Shown: positions 35,223 to 43,014 of the stretch, in pieces
Numbering within the stretch: the stretch's first letter is position 1
Layout of the letters: the number at the start of each line of letters is the position of its first letter
From: an uncultured Eubacterium sp.
GTDB taxonomy: Bacteria; Bacillota; Clostridia; Lachnospirales; Lachnospiraceae
DNA length: 64,000 bases
Assembly: GCA_910589665.1 (NCBI GenBank)
Contig: CAJUTR010000005.1
Location: 62,001-126,000 of the forward strand
Direction: 5' to 3'
Translations under genes and position numbers: made by a program
Notes under the pieces: generated by a model
The model's input: the letters and a program-made list of their open reading frames with translations, nothing else
What the model was told of the DNA's origin: nothing
Databases searched by the model: none

Positions 35223-35334
35223 TTACAACCGATACCGATACCGATACACACGTATTCGCTATGTAAAGAAGCGCGGCATTTCCGGTGATCACATCCGCCA
35301 TATTCCCCCAAAATGTTTTTAACCACTCCTCCAT
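35116..35334 (-). pseudogene. 5' remnant of the disrupted blaR1-like gene
   Basis: A frame starts at an ATG at 35334 behind a near-perfect AAGGAGGGG, directly after blaI, encoding MEEWLKTFWGNMADVITGNA and LLYIANTCVSVSVSV, then shifts out of frame relative to the M56-like tail that follows and runs to a stop at 35116. Three CCGATA hexamers (35229-35246) mark the junction. The strong ribosome binding site and position just behind blaI fit the original start of a sensor gene whose middle has been deleted. Confidence 0.55.
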
Positions 35335-35402
35335 CCTGACCCCTCCTTTTCATCCTACTGTTTCCGCTGATCCCCTTTTCGAGATAACCTGCGCGGCACT
35401 CG

Positions 35403-35765
35403 TCAGGATTCTTCACAATCTTCGATGATCTTTTTCAATTCCTCAATCTGCTTCTCACTCAACTTTTTTCGTTTCGCGAATGCGGTCACAAATTTAGAAA
35501 TGGATCCGTCAAAGCGGTTATTCACGATCTGTGTACTCTCCTGTTCCAAATACTGCTCCTTGCTCATCTTAGATACCACTACCGCGTTTTCATTTTGGAA
35601 AATCCCCTCGTTGCACAAGTTTTTCAGCACCGTATATGTAGTAGACTTTTTCCACCCAAATGTTTCATTGCAGATCCGCACCAGTTCCCCTGAGCGGATC
35701 GGCTCATTGTCCCATATGATACGGGCAAACGCCATTTCGCTTTCCGATAGCATACTATTTCTCAT
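35403..35765 (-). CDS. BlaI/MecI-family repressor
   Basis: 120-aa winged-helix repressor: LSESEMAFARIIWDNEPIRS, GWKKSTTYTVLKNLCNEGIF, then a C-terminal dimerisation helix region. In bla/mec systems the repressor is cleaved or released after a BlaR1 sensor detects an antibiotic or cell-wall stress. Here the sensor gene behind it appears damaged. GAGGTGAATT precedes the ATG. A palindromic operator overlaps its own promoter, so it is autoregulated and may also control the exporter. Confidence 0.93.
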   Translation of the reverse strand: MRNSMLSESEMAFARIIWDNEPIRSGELVRICNETFGWKKSTTYTVLKNLCNEGIFQNENAVVVSKMSKEQYLEQESTQIVNNRFDGSISKFVTAFAKRKKLSEKQIEELKKIIEDCEES

Positions 35766-35810
35766 AATTCACCTCATTTCTGATGGCCTACCCTTTATAG
35801 ATCCGCATTT

Positions 35811-35839
35811 AGTCTATCATTTATAGACCATTTTGTCAA
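35811..35839 (-). promoter_or_regulatory. blaI promoter with BlaI-type operator
   Basis: Minus-strand TTGACA (35834-35839), 17-base spacer, TAGACT (35811-35816). The perfect palindrome GTCTAT-N5-ATAGAC (35812-35828) covers spacer and -10 box. The -35 overlaps the last codon region of recQ (stop at 35836). Confidence 0.75.
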
Positions 35840-37710
35840 GTACCTTTTTTTGCCTCCAATATAACCTCCAAAAACACTTTCCCATACTTCTCTAACTTAC
35901 TAGCTCCCACGCCCGAAACTCCCAGCATTTCCTCCAGCGTCCGGGGATGCTTTTGGCACATATCGATCAGCGCCTTATCCGAAAAAACGATATAAGGCGG
36001 TACCCGTTCCTCCTTTGCCAGAGCGAGCCGTTTCTGTCGCAGCTTCTCAAACAAGGCAAACCCCGCGTCATCCAGCGCGCTCTTCCCAAGTGCGCCTTTT
36101 GCCTGACCGTTGCCCCCGGCTTTTTCTGCTTCTCCACCCGCGCCGTCACCCGTTACGTTTTTGCGCACTTCCGTCTTTATCATCAGCAGAAATTCCTCGT
36201 CTTTCAGTTTCGCATATCCTTTTCCGAGACAGAGCACCGGATACTGGTCCGCCGTCTGGATCAGGATCTCCTCCTGGAGCAGGGCGTCGATCACCTGACG
36301 AAGTGTTGGCTCTGCATAATCAGCCAGTTTTCCGTACGTTTTCAGCCGATCAAATCCATAACGGATGATCTTCGCATTTTTGCTTCCGCGCAAAACGCCT
36401 AGGATCATATTGATCCCGAAACGCTGGCGCACTTCATATACACAATTTACTACCTGTCTGCCGAGTTGTGTCACGTCGTGTTTTTCAAAATCCGCATCGC
36501 AGTTGCCGCAGTTATGACAATCCATATGCGTCGTCTCTCCAAAATAATTCAGTATATATTTTCGCAGACACTCCTTCGTTGTACTATAAAATGTCATGAC
36601 TTTCAGGCGCTGTAGATCCCTCTCAAGGATCTCTTTTCTTTCCTCCTCCGTGATCTCTTTTTTGGTTTCCTTATTTTCCAGCAAAAAGCGGTTGGTCGCC
36701 GTATCCTTCGGCGCGTATAAGAGAACGCAGTGTGCGGCGCCACCATCCCGCCCTGCTCTTCCGGCCTCCTGATAGTAGTTTTCCATACTCTGGGGCATGT
36801 TATAATGAAGCACATAGCGAACATTCGATTTGTCAATTCCCATGCCGAACGCATTCGTCGCCACGATAACTGGTTTCCGGTCATAGAGAAAGTCATCCTG
36901 GTTTTCCATGCGCTCCTGGTTACTCATCCCGGCATGGTATTTCGCTGCCGGCACGCCGTGTGCTACGAGCATTTCACACACATCCTCCACACCGTTGCGC
37001 GTATTGCAATAGATGATGCCGCTCTCTCCCTCATGGCCAGTTACATATCGGAGCGCCGCTTCCATTTTATCCTTCGGCCGCTCCACGGCAAAATACAGGT
37101 TCTCACGGTCAAATCCGGTTACGAGGATGTTAGGGTCACGTAATCCGAGCATACAGACCATGTCGTCCTTCACCTCTTTCGTCGCCGTGGCTGTAAACGC
37201 GCACAAAACCGGACGTTTTCCCTTCTCCTCGAGCCTCGTTACAAATGCCGCCACGTTTAGATACCCCGGCCGGAAATCCTGTCCCCACTGGGACACACAG
37301 TGCGCTTCATCCACCGCGACTAACGTAACATCTGCCGTCTCAGAGTAATCGTAAAATTGCTGGGTATCCAGCCGTTCCGGCGCTATGTAAATAATTTTAT
37401 ATGTATTCTTTTTCGCATTGGCAAATGCCATACTGATCTGGCTTTCCGTAAGTGAACTATTGATATACGCCGCGTGGACGCCAGCCTGGTTCAGCGCGGT
37501 CACCTGATCTTTCATAAGAGAAATAAGGGGAGATACAACGATCGTCGTTCCCTGCATCGCCAGCGCCGGGATCTGATAACAGATCGACTTTCCCGCGCCA
37601 GTCGGCATGATACCAAGCACATCGCGTCCTGCCATAATGCTGTCGATCAGCTTTTTCTGTCCTGGCCGAAAATCGTCATAGCCAAAATACTGTTTTAATA
37701 AATGTTTCAT
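35836..37710 (-). CDS. recQ: RecQ-type ATP-dependent DNA helicase
   Basis: About 624-aa 3'-5' helicase: Walker A MPTGAGKSICYQIP, DEAH box VAVDEAHCVSQWGQDFRP, motif VI QEAGRAGRDG, zinc-binding cysteines (C-L-R-K-Y then CHNCGNC), a winged-helix RQC-like part and a C-terminal HRDC domain (SDKALIDMCQKHPRTLEEML followed by GVSGVGASKLEKYG). Start at 37710 (MKHLLKQYFGY) is behind GGGAGGAACAA; the frame is open to 37752. A spacer rich in Gly/Ala/Lys lies between the RQC and HRDC parts. Role in recombination and repair. Confidence 0.93.
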   Translation of the reverse strand: MKHLLKQYFGYDDFRPGQKKLIDSIMAGRDVLGIMPTGAGKSICYQIPALAMQGTTIVVSPLISLMKDQVTALNQAGVHAAYINSSLTESQISMAFANAKKNTYKIIYIAPERLDTQQFYDYSETADVTLVAVDEAHCVSQWGQDFRPGYLNVAAFVTRLEEKGKRPVLCAFTATATKEVKDDMVCMLGLRDPNILVTGFDRENLYFAVERPKDKMEAALRYVTGHEGESGIIYCNTRNGVEDVCEMLVAHGVPAAKYHAGMSNQERMENQDDFLYDRKPVIVATNAFGMGIDKSNVRYVLHYNMPQSMENYYQEAGRAGRDGGAAHCVLLYAPKDTATNRFLLENKETKKEITEEERKEILERDLQRLKVMTFYSTTKECLRKYILNYFGETTHMDCHNCGNCDADFEKHDVTQLGRQVVNCVYEVRQRFGINMILGVLRGSKNAKIIRYGFDRLKTYGKLADYAEPTLRQVIDALLQEEILIQTADQYPVLCLGKGYAKLKDEEFLLMIKTEVRKNVTGDGAGGEAEKAGGNGQAKGALGKSALDDAGFALFEKLRQKRLALAKEERVPPYIVFSDKALIDMCQKHPRTLEEMLGVSGVGASKLEKYGKVFLEVILEAKKGT

Positions 37711-37887
37711 TTGTTCCTCCCTTCGCGTCATCTGTTTCAACATTCCATCCACCCCATCACACCTGTCCCTCCATAGTTATCATAGAACAATGGTCCCGTA
37801 TTGTCAAAATTTGTGCTTCTAAAGAGGATAGAAATGTGTTATACTTGTTTACAGATCCGTACACTCGGAACAAAAAGGAGGATGACT

Positions 37888-39618
37888 ATGGCTTGGTATG
37901 ATGAAGCAATCTTTTATCACATTTACCCGTTAGGACTTTGCGGGGCACCAAAAGAAAATCAATACGGAGAGCCAGTTCACCGTTTGAACTCGCTGGCTCC
38001 GTGGATCGACCACATAAAGGAAATCGGTTGTAACGCCATTTATATCGGCCCGCTTTTTGAATCTGTCGGACACGGATATGAAACGACAGACTACAAAAAA
38101 CTGGACAGCCGTCTCGGTGACAATGCCGATCTTACTAACTTCGTGGCGAACTGCCACGAGAAGGGGATCCGGGTTATCTTGGACGGCGTATTTAATCATA
38201 CAGGAAGAGATTTTTTTGCCTTTCAGGATATAAAGAAAAATAGAGAACATTCCGCGTACAAGGACTGGTACTGTCAGGTCAATTTCGGCGGAAACAATGA
38301 ATACAACGATGGATTCTCATACGAGAACTGGGGCGGTTATAATCTTCTCGCAAAGCTGAACCAGCACAATCCGGCAGTTCGCGATTACATTTGCGACGTG
38401 ATCCGCTTCTGGGTGAAGGAATTTGATATCGACGGGATCCGTCTGGACGCCGCTGACGTTCTAGATTTCGAATATATGAAAGCACTCCGCCATGTGGCAA
38501 ATGAAGTAAAACCAGATTTTTGGCTTATGGGCGAGGTCATTCACGGGGATTATACGAGATGGGTCAATGAGGGAACTCTTCATTCCGTGACAAATTATCA
38601 TCTGCACAAAGCCCTTTATTCCGGCCACAACGACCACAATTATTTTGAGATCGCCCACACGGTAAAACGCCTTTATGAAATGGGAGGAAACCGGCCTGAC
38701 GGACTGAAACTGTACAATTTTGTCGATAACCACGACGTGGAACGGATATATACGAAACTGACAAACAAAGCGCATTTTACGCCGGTTCATGTTTTATTAT
38801 ATACCCTTCCCGGCGTCCCGTCAATCTATTACGGCTCAGAATTTGGCATTGAGGGAAAAAAGGAGCAATATTCCGATGATTCACTGCGTCCAGCTCTTTC
38901 TCTTGACGATTACAAAGAAGCGCACGAAAAGAATGCGTGTACAAAACTGATCGCCAAACTCGGCGAGGTTCGGCAGCGTATACCCGCTCTTTCATATGGC
39001 GACTACAAAGAGCTTCTGCTCATGAACCGGCAGTACGCGTTTTCCCGTACCATGGACGGCCACACCGCTATCATCACAGTAAACAACGATGACAGCGATT
39101 ATGTCATGACCGTTCCGGCTGGAGACGTTTCGGAATACATCGGATCGCTCTCCAGACAGAGAGTAACGAGTGCCAACGGAAGCATCGCTGTGAACGTACC
39201 AGCAAACTCCGGCGAGATATGGATTCCTTACATGGATTCCGGTGATCAATCCGAAGATACATCTTCAAAAGAAGATAAGTCTTCTCAGGAGGAAACGCCG
39301 GCAGAAAACATTAACGCGGAACCTGTCTCCACGAGCGAAACCGACAACAGGATACCAGATACAAGCCAACTAAATGAAGACGCAGTTCCCAAACCGGATA
39401 CGAATCCGTGCGGGAGTGAAACTTCCGCCGCAAAATCCGGCACAGATACATGTTCCGTCACTGACCCTTCCTACGAAAACGGAAAGATCGCAGGACTACA
39501 GGAAGCCATTCTCGCGATCATGGCGAAAAACGGCCCCATCACAGAGCAGATGCGATGCGATGTCCAAAACCAAACCGACCATGATTCACTGATCAACTGG
39601 ATCAAGAGCTTTCATTAA
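37888..39618 (+). CDS. GH13 alpha-amylase-family glycosidase with C-terminal extension
   Basis: About 576-aa cytoplasmic alpha-glycosidase (no signal peptide). Catalytic residues: Asp in GIRLDAADV (near residue 187), Glu in LMGEVI (near 216), Asp in FVDNHDVER (near 283). Short loops and GVFNHTGRDFFAFQD place it with maltodextrin/oligosaccharide-type enzymes. After the C-terminal beta domain (about residue 450) is a Ser/Glu/Thr/Pro-rich disordered stretch of about 75 residues and a short helical end (GLQEAILAIMAKNGPITEQM). AAGGAGG precedes the ATG at 37888; upstream in-frame ATGs lack such a site. Confidence 0.92.
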   Translation: MAWYDEAIFYHIYPLGLCGAPKENQYGEPVHRLNSLAPWIDHIKEIGCNAIYIGPLFESVGHGYETTDYKKLDSRLGDNADLTNFVANCHEKGIRVILDGVFNHTGRDFFAFQDIKKNREHSAYKDWYCQVNFGGNNEYNDGFSYENWGGYNLLAKLNQHNPAVRDYICDVIRFWVKEFDIDGIRLDAADVLDFEYMKALRHVANEVKPDFWLMGEVIHGDYTRWVNEGTLHSVTNYHLHKALYSGHNDHNYFEIAHTVKRLYEMGGNRPDGLKLYNFVDNHDVERIYTKLTNKAHFTPVHVLLYTLPGVPSIYYGSEFGIEGKKEQYSDDSLRPALSLDDYKEAHEKNACTKLIAKLGEVRQRIPALSYGDYKELLLMNRQYAFSRTMDGHTAIITVNNDDSDYVMTVPAGDVSEYIGSLSRQRVTSANGSIAVNVPANSGEIWIPYMDSGDQSEDTSSKEDKSSQEETPAENINAEPVSTSETDNRIPDTSQLNEDAVPKPDTNPCGSETSAAKSGTDTCSVTDPSYENGKIAGLQEAILAIMAKNGPITEQMRCDVQNQTDHDSLINWIKSFH

Positions 39619-39645
39619 ATATTCATTCTGGGGAGTTTGAAGTAG

Positions 39646-40686
39646 ATGGAAACAATAAAAGTAAAATTTATCAATAGCATTAACTGGATAACAAACAGAA
39701 GAAATCCTCTGTTCCTCATTGCGTGCCTGCTTATACATGCCGTGTATGCAGTTGTTTTTTATATGATCGGCATCGGGTTTCTGACTGCACTCAATGTTTG
39801 CAGTTGTTGTTTTTACTTTTTTTATCTGTTTATCATGCAGGATACTTCCGAGAAAAGTATGCTTTGCGCATATTTTGAAATACTATCATTTTCTGTATTA
39901 AACGAATTGGCCCTGGGACCGGAATATGGTTTTTTCCTCTATATTTTCGGCATGTCGGCCACAATATTTTACATGCTTCCCTCCTACATGAACAAGCGGT
40001 TTTTTTACCAGTCGTTTGGCATTGCCCTGGTAATGTGTCTGGAAGCGGTTGTTAAACTAGTGGGGATTCCCTTTCCCTGGATCGGGGAGATAGCGAAGCC
40101 ATATCAACCGGCCATTTTTCTAGCGAATATAGGCATTACCGCTTCTGTCATGCTGGCGTCCGCTTTTTTATACTCGCAGGAAATCGAAACCGTATGGGCT
40201 TCCTTGAATTATAATATCAATCACGATACGCTGACGGGCCTCTATAACCGCCGCTATTTAGAACATAAGATCCGACACATGGATCATCTGCAGGATGAAT
40301 TTGCCATTACCATGGTGGATATCGACTTTTTTAAAAAAGTCAACGACACATACGGGCACGACGCCGGCGATGAAGTCCTCGTAAAAGTGGCCGCCTGCCT
40401 GATGGAAGCCGCAACAGAAGATAACCTCGCCGTCCGCTGGGGCGGTGAGGAATTCATTCTCTTCTTCCCGAATACGAAATGCGAGCAGGCCTATACTACC
40501 GTGGAAAACCTGAGAAAACAAGTTGAAAATATGGTTATACTGGCAGGGGGACGGGAAATCCATGTCACGATAACCAGCGGGATCGCAGAAGGGTTTCCTG
40601 GCGGCAATTATGAAGCAGTGATCAAGAGCGCCGATGATAAACTCTACATCGGAAAGCAAAAGGGGAGGAATCAGGTTGTCGTGTGA
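39646..40686 (+). CDS. Membrane diguanylate cyclase (GGDEF)
   Basis: 346 aa: five to six transmembrane helices in the first about 185 residues, then a GGDEF domain (HDTLTGLYNRRYLEHKI, MVDIDFFKKVNDTYGHDAGD, VRWGGEEFILFFP). The active-site motif is the functional variant GGEEF. The RxxD product-inhibition site five residues upstream is absent (T-E-D-N). It should make cyclic-di-GMP, which gives a possible ligand for the MshEN-like protein at 12.3 kb. It follows the GH13 gene by 27 bases and could be co-transcribed. Confidence 0.93.
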   Translation: METIKVKFINSINWITNRRNPLFLIACLLIHAVYAVVFYMIGIGFLTALNVCSCCFYFFYLFIMQDTSEKSMLCAYFEILSFSVLNELALGPEYGFFLYIFGMSATIFYMLPSYMNKRFFYQSFGIALVMCLEAVVKLVGIPFPWIGEIAKPYQPAIFLANIGITASVMLASAFLYSQEIETVWASLNYNINHDTLTGLYNRRYLEHKIRHMDHLQDEFAITMVDIDFFKKVNDTYGHDAGDEVLVKVAACLMEAATEDNLAVRWGGEEFILFFPNTKCEQAYTTVENLRKQVENMVILAGGREIHVTITSGIAEGFPGGNYEAVIKSADDKLYIGKQKGRNQVVV

Positions 40687-40710
40687 CAGATCGGATGGAG
40701 ATCCCTTTTC

Positions 40711-41124
40711 TCACAAAATCATCACAATCGTCCCCATCCCGATCAGCCCACACCCGATCAAAGCCTTCCCCGTAAACTGCTCATGAAGGAACACAAACGC
40801 CAAAATTAGCGTAAAGACAACACTTAATTTATCAATCGGCACTACTTTCGACACCTCTCCTGACTGGATCGCCCTGTAATAGCACAGCCAGGACGCCCCA
40901 GTCGCAAGTCCCGATAAGATCAGAAACAACCAGCTTTTACCTGAAATATGCAGAATCCCGCTCTGCGTGTTTGTAAGGAAGACCATCCCCCATGCCATAA
41001 AAACGACCACGACCGTGCGGATCGCCGTCGCCAGATGCGAATTCACCTCTTCAATGCCCACCTTTGCCAAAATAGAAGTTAATGCTGCAAAAACAGCGGA
41101 CAACAACGCAAAAACAAGCCACAT
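40711..41124 (-). CDS. EamA/DMT-family small transporter
   Basis: About 137-aa protein with four or five transmembrane segments, one EamA repeat rather than the usual two, ending FTGKALIGCGLIGMGTIVMI. Such half-size members work as dimers. Substrate unknown. Start at 41124 (MWLVFALLS) behind AAAGGAGGAAAT; the frame is open to 41145. It is convergent with the diguanylate cyclase gene. Confidence 0.85.
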   Translation of the reverse strand: MWLVFALLSAVFAALTSILAKVGIEEVNSHLATAIRTVVVVFMAWGMVFLTNTQSGILHISGKSWLFLILSGLATGASWLCYYRAIQSGEVSKVVPIDKLSVVFTLILAFVFLHEQFTGKALIGCGLIGMGTIVMIL

Positions 41125-41174
41125 ATTTCCTCCTTTTTGATTCATAGCGCAAATTTCTCCTTGATTTTCGCCGC

Positions 41175-42395
41175 CTATTTCTCTTTCTCAAACATGCCGC
41201 TCCGCTTATAATTGTTCGTCTCCTTTGGCAGCCCCTTTTTCTCCAAACGCTTCCTGCTCCAGTTCTTCACCGTTTTATACACGACAGCAAAGATTGGAAC
41301 GGCACAGATCATACCAAGGATACCAAACAGCGACCCAAATACAAGAATCGCAAACAGGATCCAAAAACTTCCGAGTCCGATCGACTCCCCGATGATCTTT
41401 GGACCAATAATATTTCCGTCCACCTGCAAGATCACGATCGCCAGTATGACGAAAATAACTCCTTTCACCGGACTGACCAAAAAGACGAGAAACGCGCTGG
41501 GGATCACACCGATATACTGACCGAAAAACGGAATGATATTTGTGACACCGATCAGTACACTGATCAGCGCCGTATATGGAATATTGGCAATACTTAGTGC
41601 GATAAACGTCAGGATCGCTACAATGATAGAATCTATGATCTTTCCGCTGAAAAATTTGGCGAACGACCAGTTCACATCTTTCCCGATGCTCAAGACGCGA
41701 TCGGCATACCGCACTGGCAGGATCGAATACACCATGCGCTTCGCCTGCGCGCAGAATGTTTCCTTTCCCGCCATTAAATAGATGGATATGATAACGCCGA
41801 TGACAAGATTAAACAAAACGCCCATGATGTTCATAAGTCCATCGGAAATCACACTGACAAGTTCCGTACTCGTCGGAACCAGTTCATTTTGAAGCCAGCC
41901 GATCAACTGGTCATAAATGGCTTTTGACACCTCCGTCGCCTGTTTTGCCGCTTCTGGGTGCTTTCCACTCATTTCATTCACTTTATTTACGATATTCTGA
42001 TAATAACCTGGCAGACTGTTCGTCAGCGTAATGATGCTGTCCACCACCTCCGGTACGACCAGCATCACCAACCAGCACAAAACCGCCAGCGCCAGTATGA
42101 GTACGACGGCGACGGAAACAGCCCGGCTGATCCCCCGCACCGCCCTTTTTTTCCTCACCACTTTACGAAACAGCGGTACGAATATATTCCGCTCCACTTT
42201 GTTAACAAGCGGACTGAGCAGGTAAGCAATCGCGAGACCGATGTATATCGGCATCAACGCTGAGTTCAAACTGCCAAACCATTCAAACACCATATCAATA
42301 TGAATAAAGATAAATGTACATATAAGAAGTGCCGCCAACACACAAAACCCTGTGATTCCTGCGTATATGTACTTATTATGAAATTTTTTCTGCAT
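41175..42395 (-). CDS. AI-2E family transporter
   Basis: 406-aa membrane protein with about eight transmembrane segments, typical YdiK/PerM/AI-2E pattern (FAKFFSGKIIDSIIVAILTF, GVTNIIPFFGQYIGVIPSAF, GPKIIGESIGLGSFWILFAI). Members include Na+/H+ antiporters and proposed autoinducer-2 exporters, so substrate is open. Its ribosome binding site (GGAGGAGGAAGGG) and ATG lie inside the last codons of the TOPRIM gene, which overlaps it by 20 bases. Confidence 0.9.
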   Translation of the reverse strand: MQKKFHNKYIYAGITGFCVLAALLICTFIFIHIDMVFEWFGSLNSALMPIYIGLAIAYLLSPLVNKVERNIFVPLFRKVVRKKRAVRGISRAVSVAVVLILALAVLCWLVMLVVPEVVDSIITLTNSLPGYYQNIVNKVNEMSGKHPEAAKQATEVSKAIYDQLIGWLQNELVPTSTELVSVISDGLMNIMGVLFNLVIGVIISIYLMAGKETFCAQAKRMVYSILPVRYADRVLSIGKDVNWSFAKFFSGKIIDSIIVAILTFIALSIANIPYTALISVLIGVTNIIPFFGQYIGVIPSAFLVFLVSPVKGVIFVILAIVILQVDGNIIGPKIIGESIGLGSFWILFAILVFGSLFGILGMICAVPIFAVVYKTVKNWSRKRLEKKGLPKETNNYKRSGMFEKEK

Positions 42396-43011
42396 GCCCT
42401 TCCTCCTCCCATAAATCCTCGCAAATCAATCCAAAACAATATTCCACAAATCTCAGCATATTTGTCTGGTGAATCCCTTTCAGTTTAGCTGCAAAAAAAC
42501 GGATCTGATTAACTGTATCCACAGTCATTGGCTTTTTGTTAATAGGAAAAATCCTATTATAATATGTTCCCTTTTTAGAATCCGGTATCTTTTCCGCCAT
42601 AATACCAGCTTTCAACAAAACATCCTCCAAATTGCGAATATTATAAATAGGTATCATATACTCTTTCAATGGATGTCCGTTAAACAATTCCTTAGACATG
42701 TACTTTTTCTGCATGCTTTCATCGCAATCATCCATATCCATTATAATAAAAAGTTTGAAATCAACCAGTCTCTTATTCTTTTTATCAAATTCAACCGAAT
42801 ACTCATTTGCAAAAGCAGAAAGTGACTGAAATTGTTTCTTTTTCAAAAAATCATTCAGGCCGCAAATTTGAATGCTTGTTCTTCCACCTTTTCTAGAAAT
42901 TGTTTTGATGGGAAGGTGAAGATTTGTATGGATATAACGAACAAGGGCCAGTTCAGATTTACCGTGGACGATCACTACACCTTTCGTGTATCTAAAAGTT
43001 TCCAAAGGCAT
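42376..43011 (-). CDS. TOPRIM/RloB-like partner of the AbiL-type system
   Basis: 211-aa soluble protein. The N-terminal KGVVIVHGKSELALVRYI carries the glycine-Lys-x-Glu type of TOPRIM motif, and FKLFIIMDMDDCDES supplies the Asp-x-Asp motif; together they suggest a Mg-dependent nuclease/phosphotransfer core like OLD or RloB. It starts four bases after the ATPase stop. Sequence is visibly AT-richer than its neighbours, consistent with horizontal gain. Known pairs of AAA15 ATPase plus RloB-like protein form abortive-infection AbiL systems. The family call is from motifs and context only. Confidence 0.65.
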   Translation of the reverse strand: MPLETFRYTKGVVIVHGKSELALVRYIHTNLHLPIKTISRKGGRTSIQICGLNDFLKKKQFQSLSAFANEYSVEFDKKNKRLVDFKLFIIMDMDDCDESMQKKYMSKELFNGHPLKEYMIPIYNIRNLEDVLLKAGIMAEKIPDSKKGTYYNRIFPINKKPMTVDTVNQIRFFAAKLKGIHQTNMLRFVEYCFGLICEDLWEEEGHAEKIS

Positions 43012-43014
43012 ATA

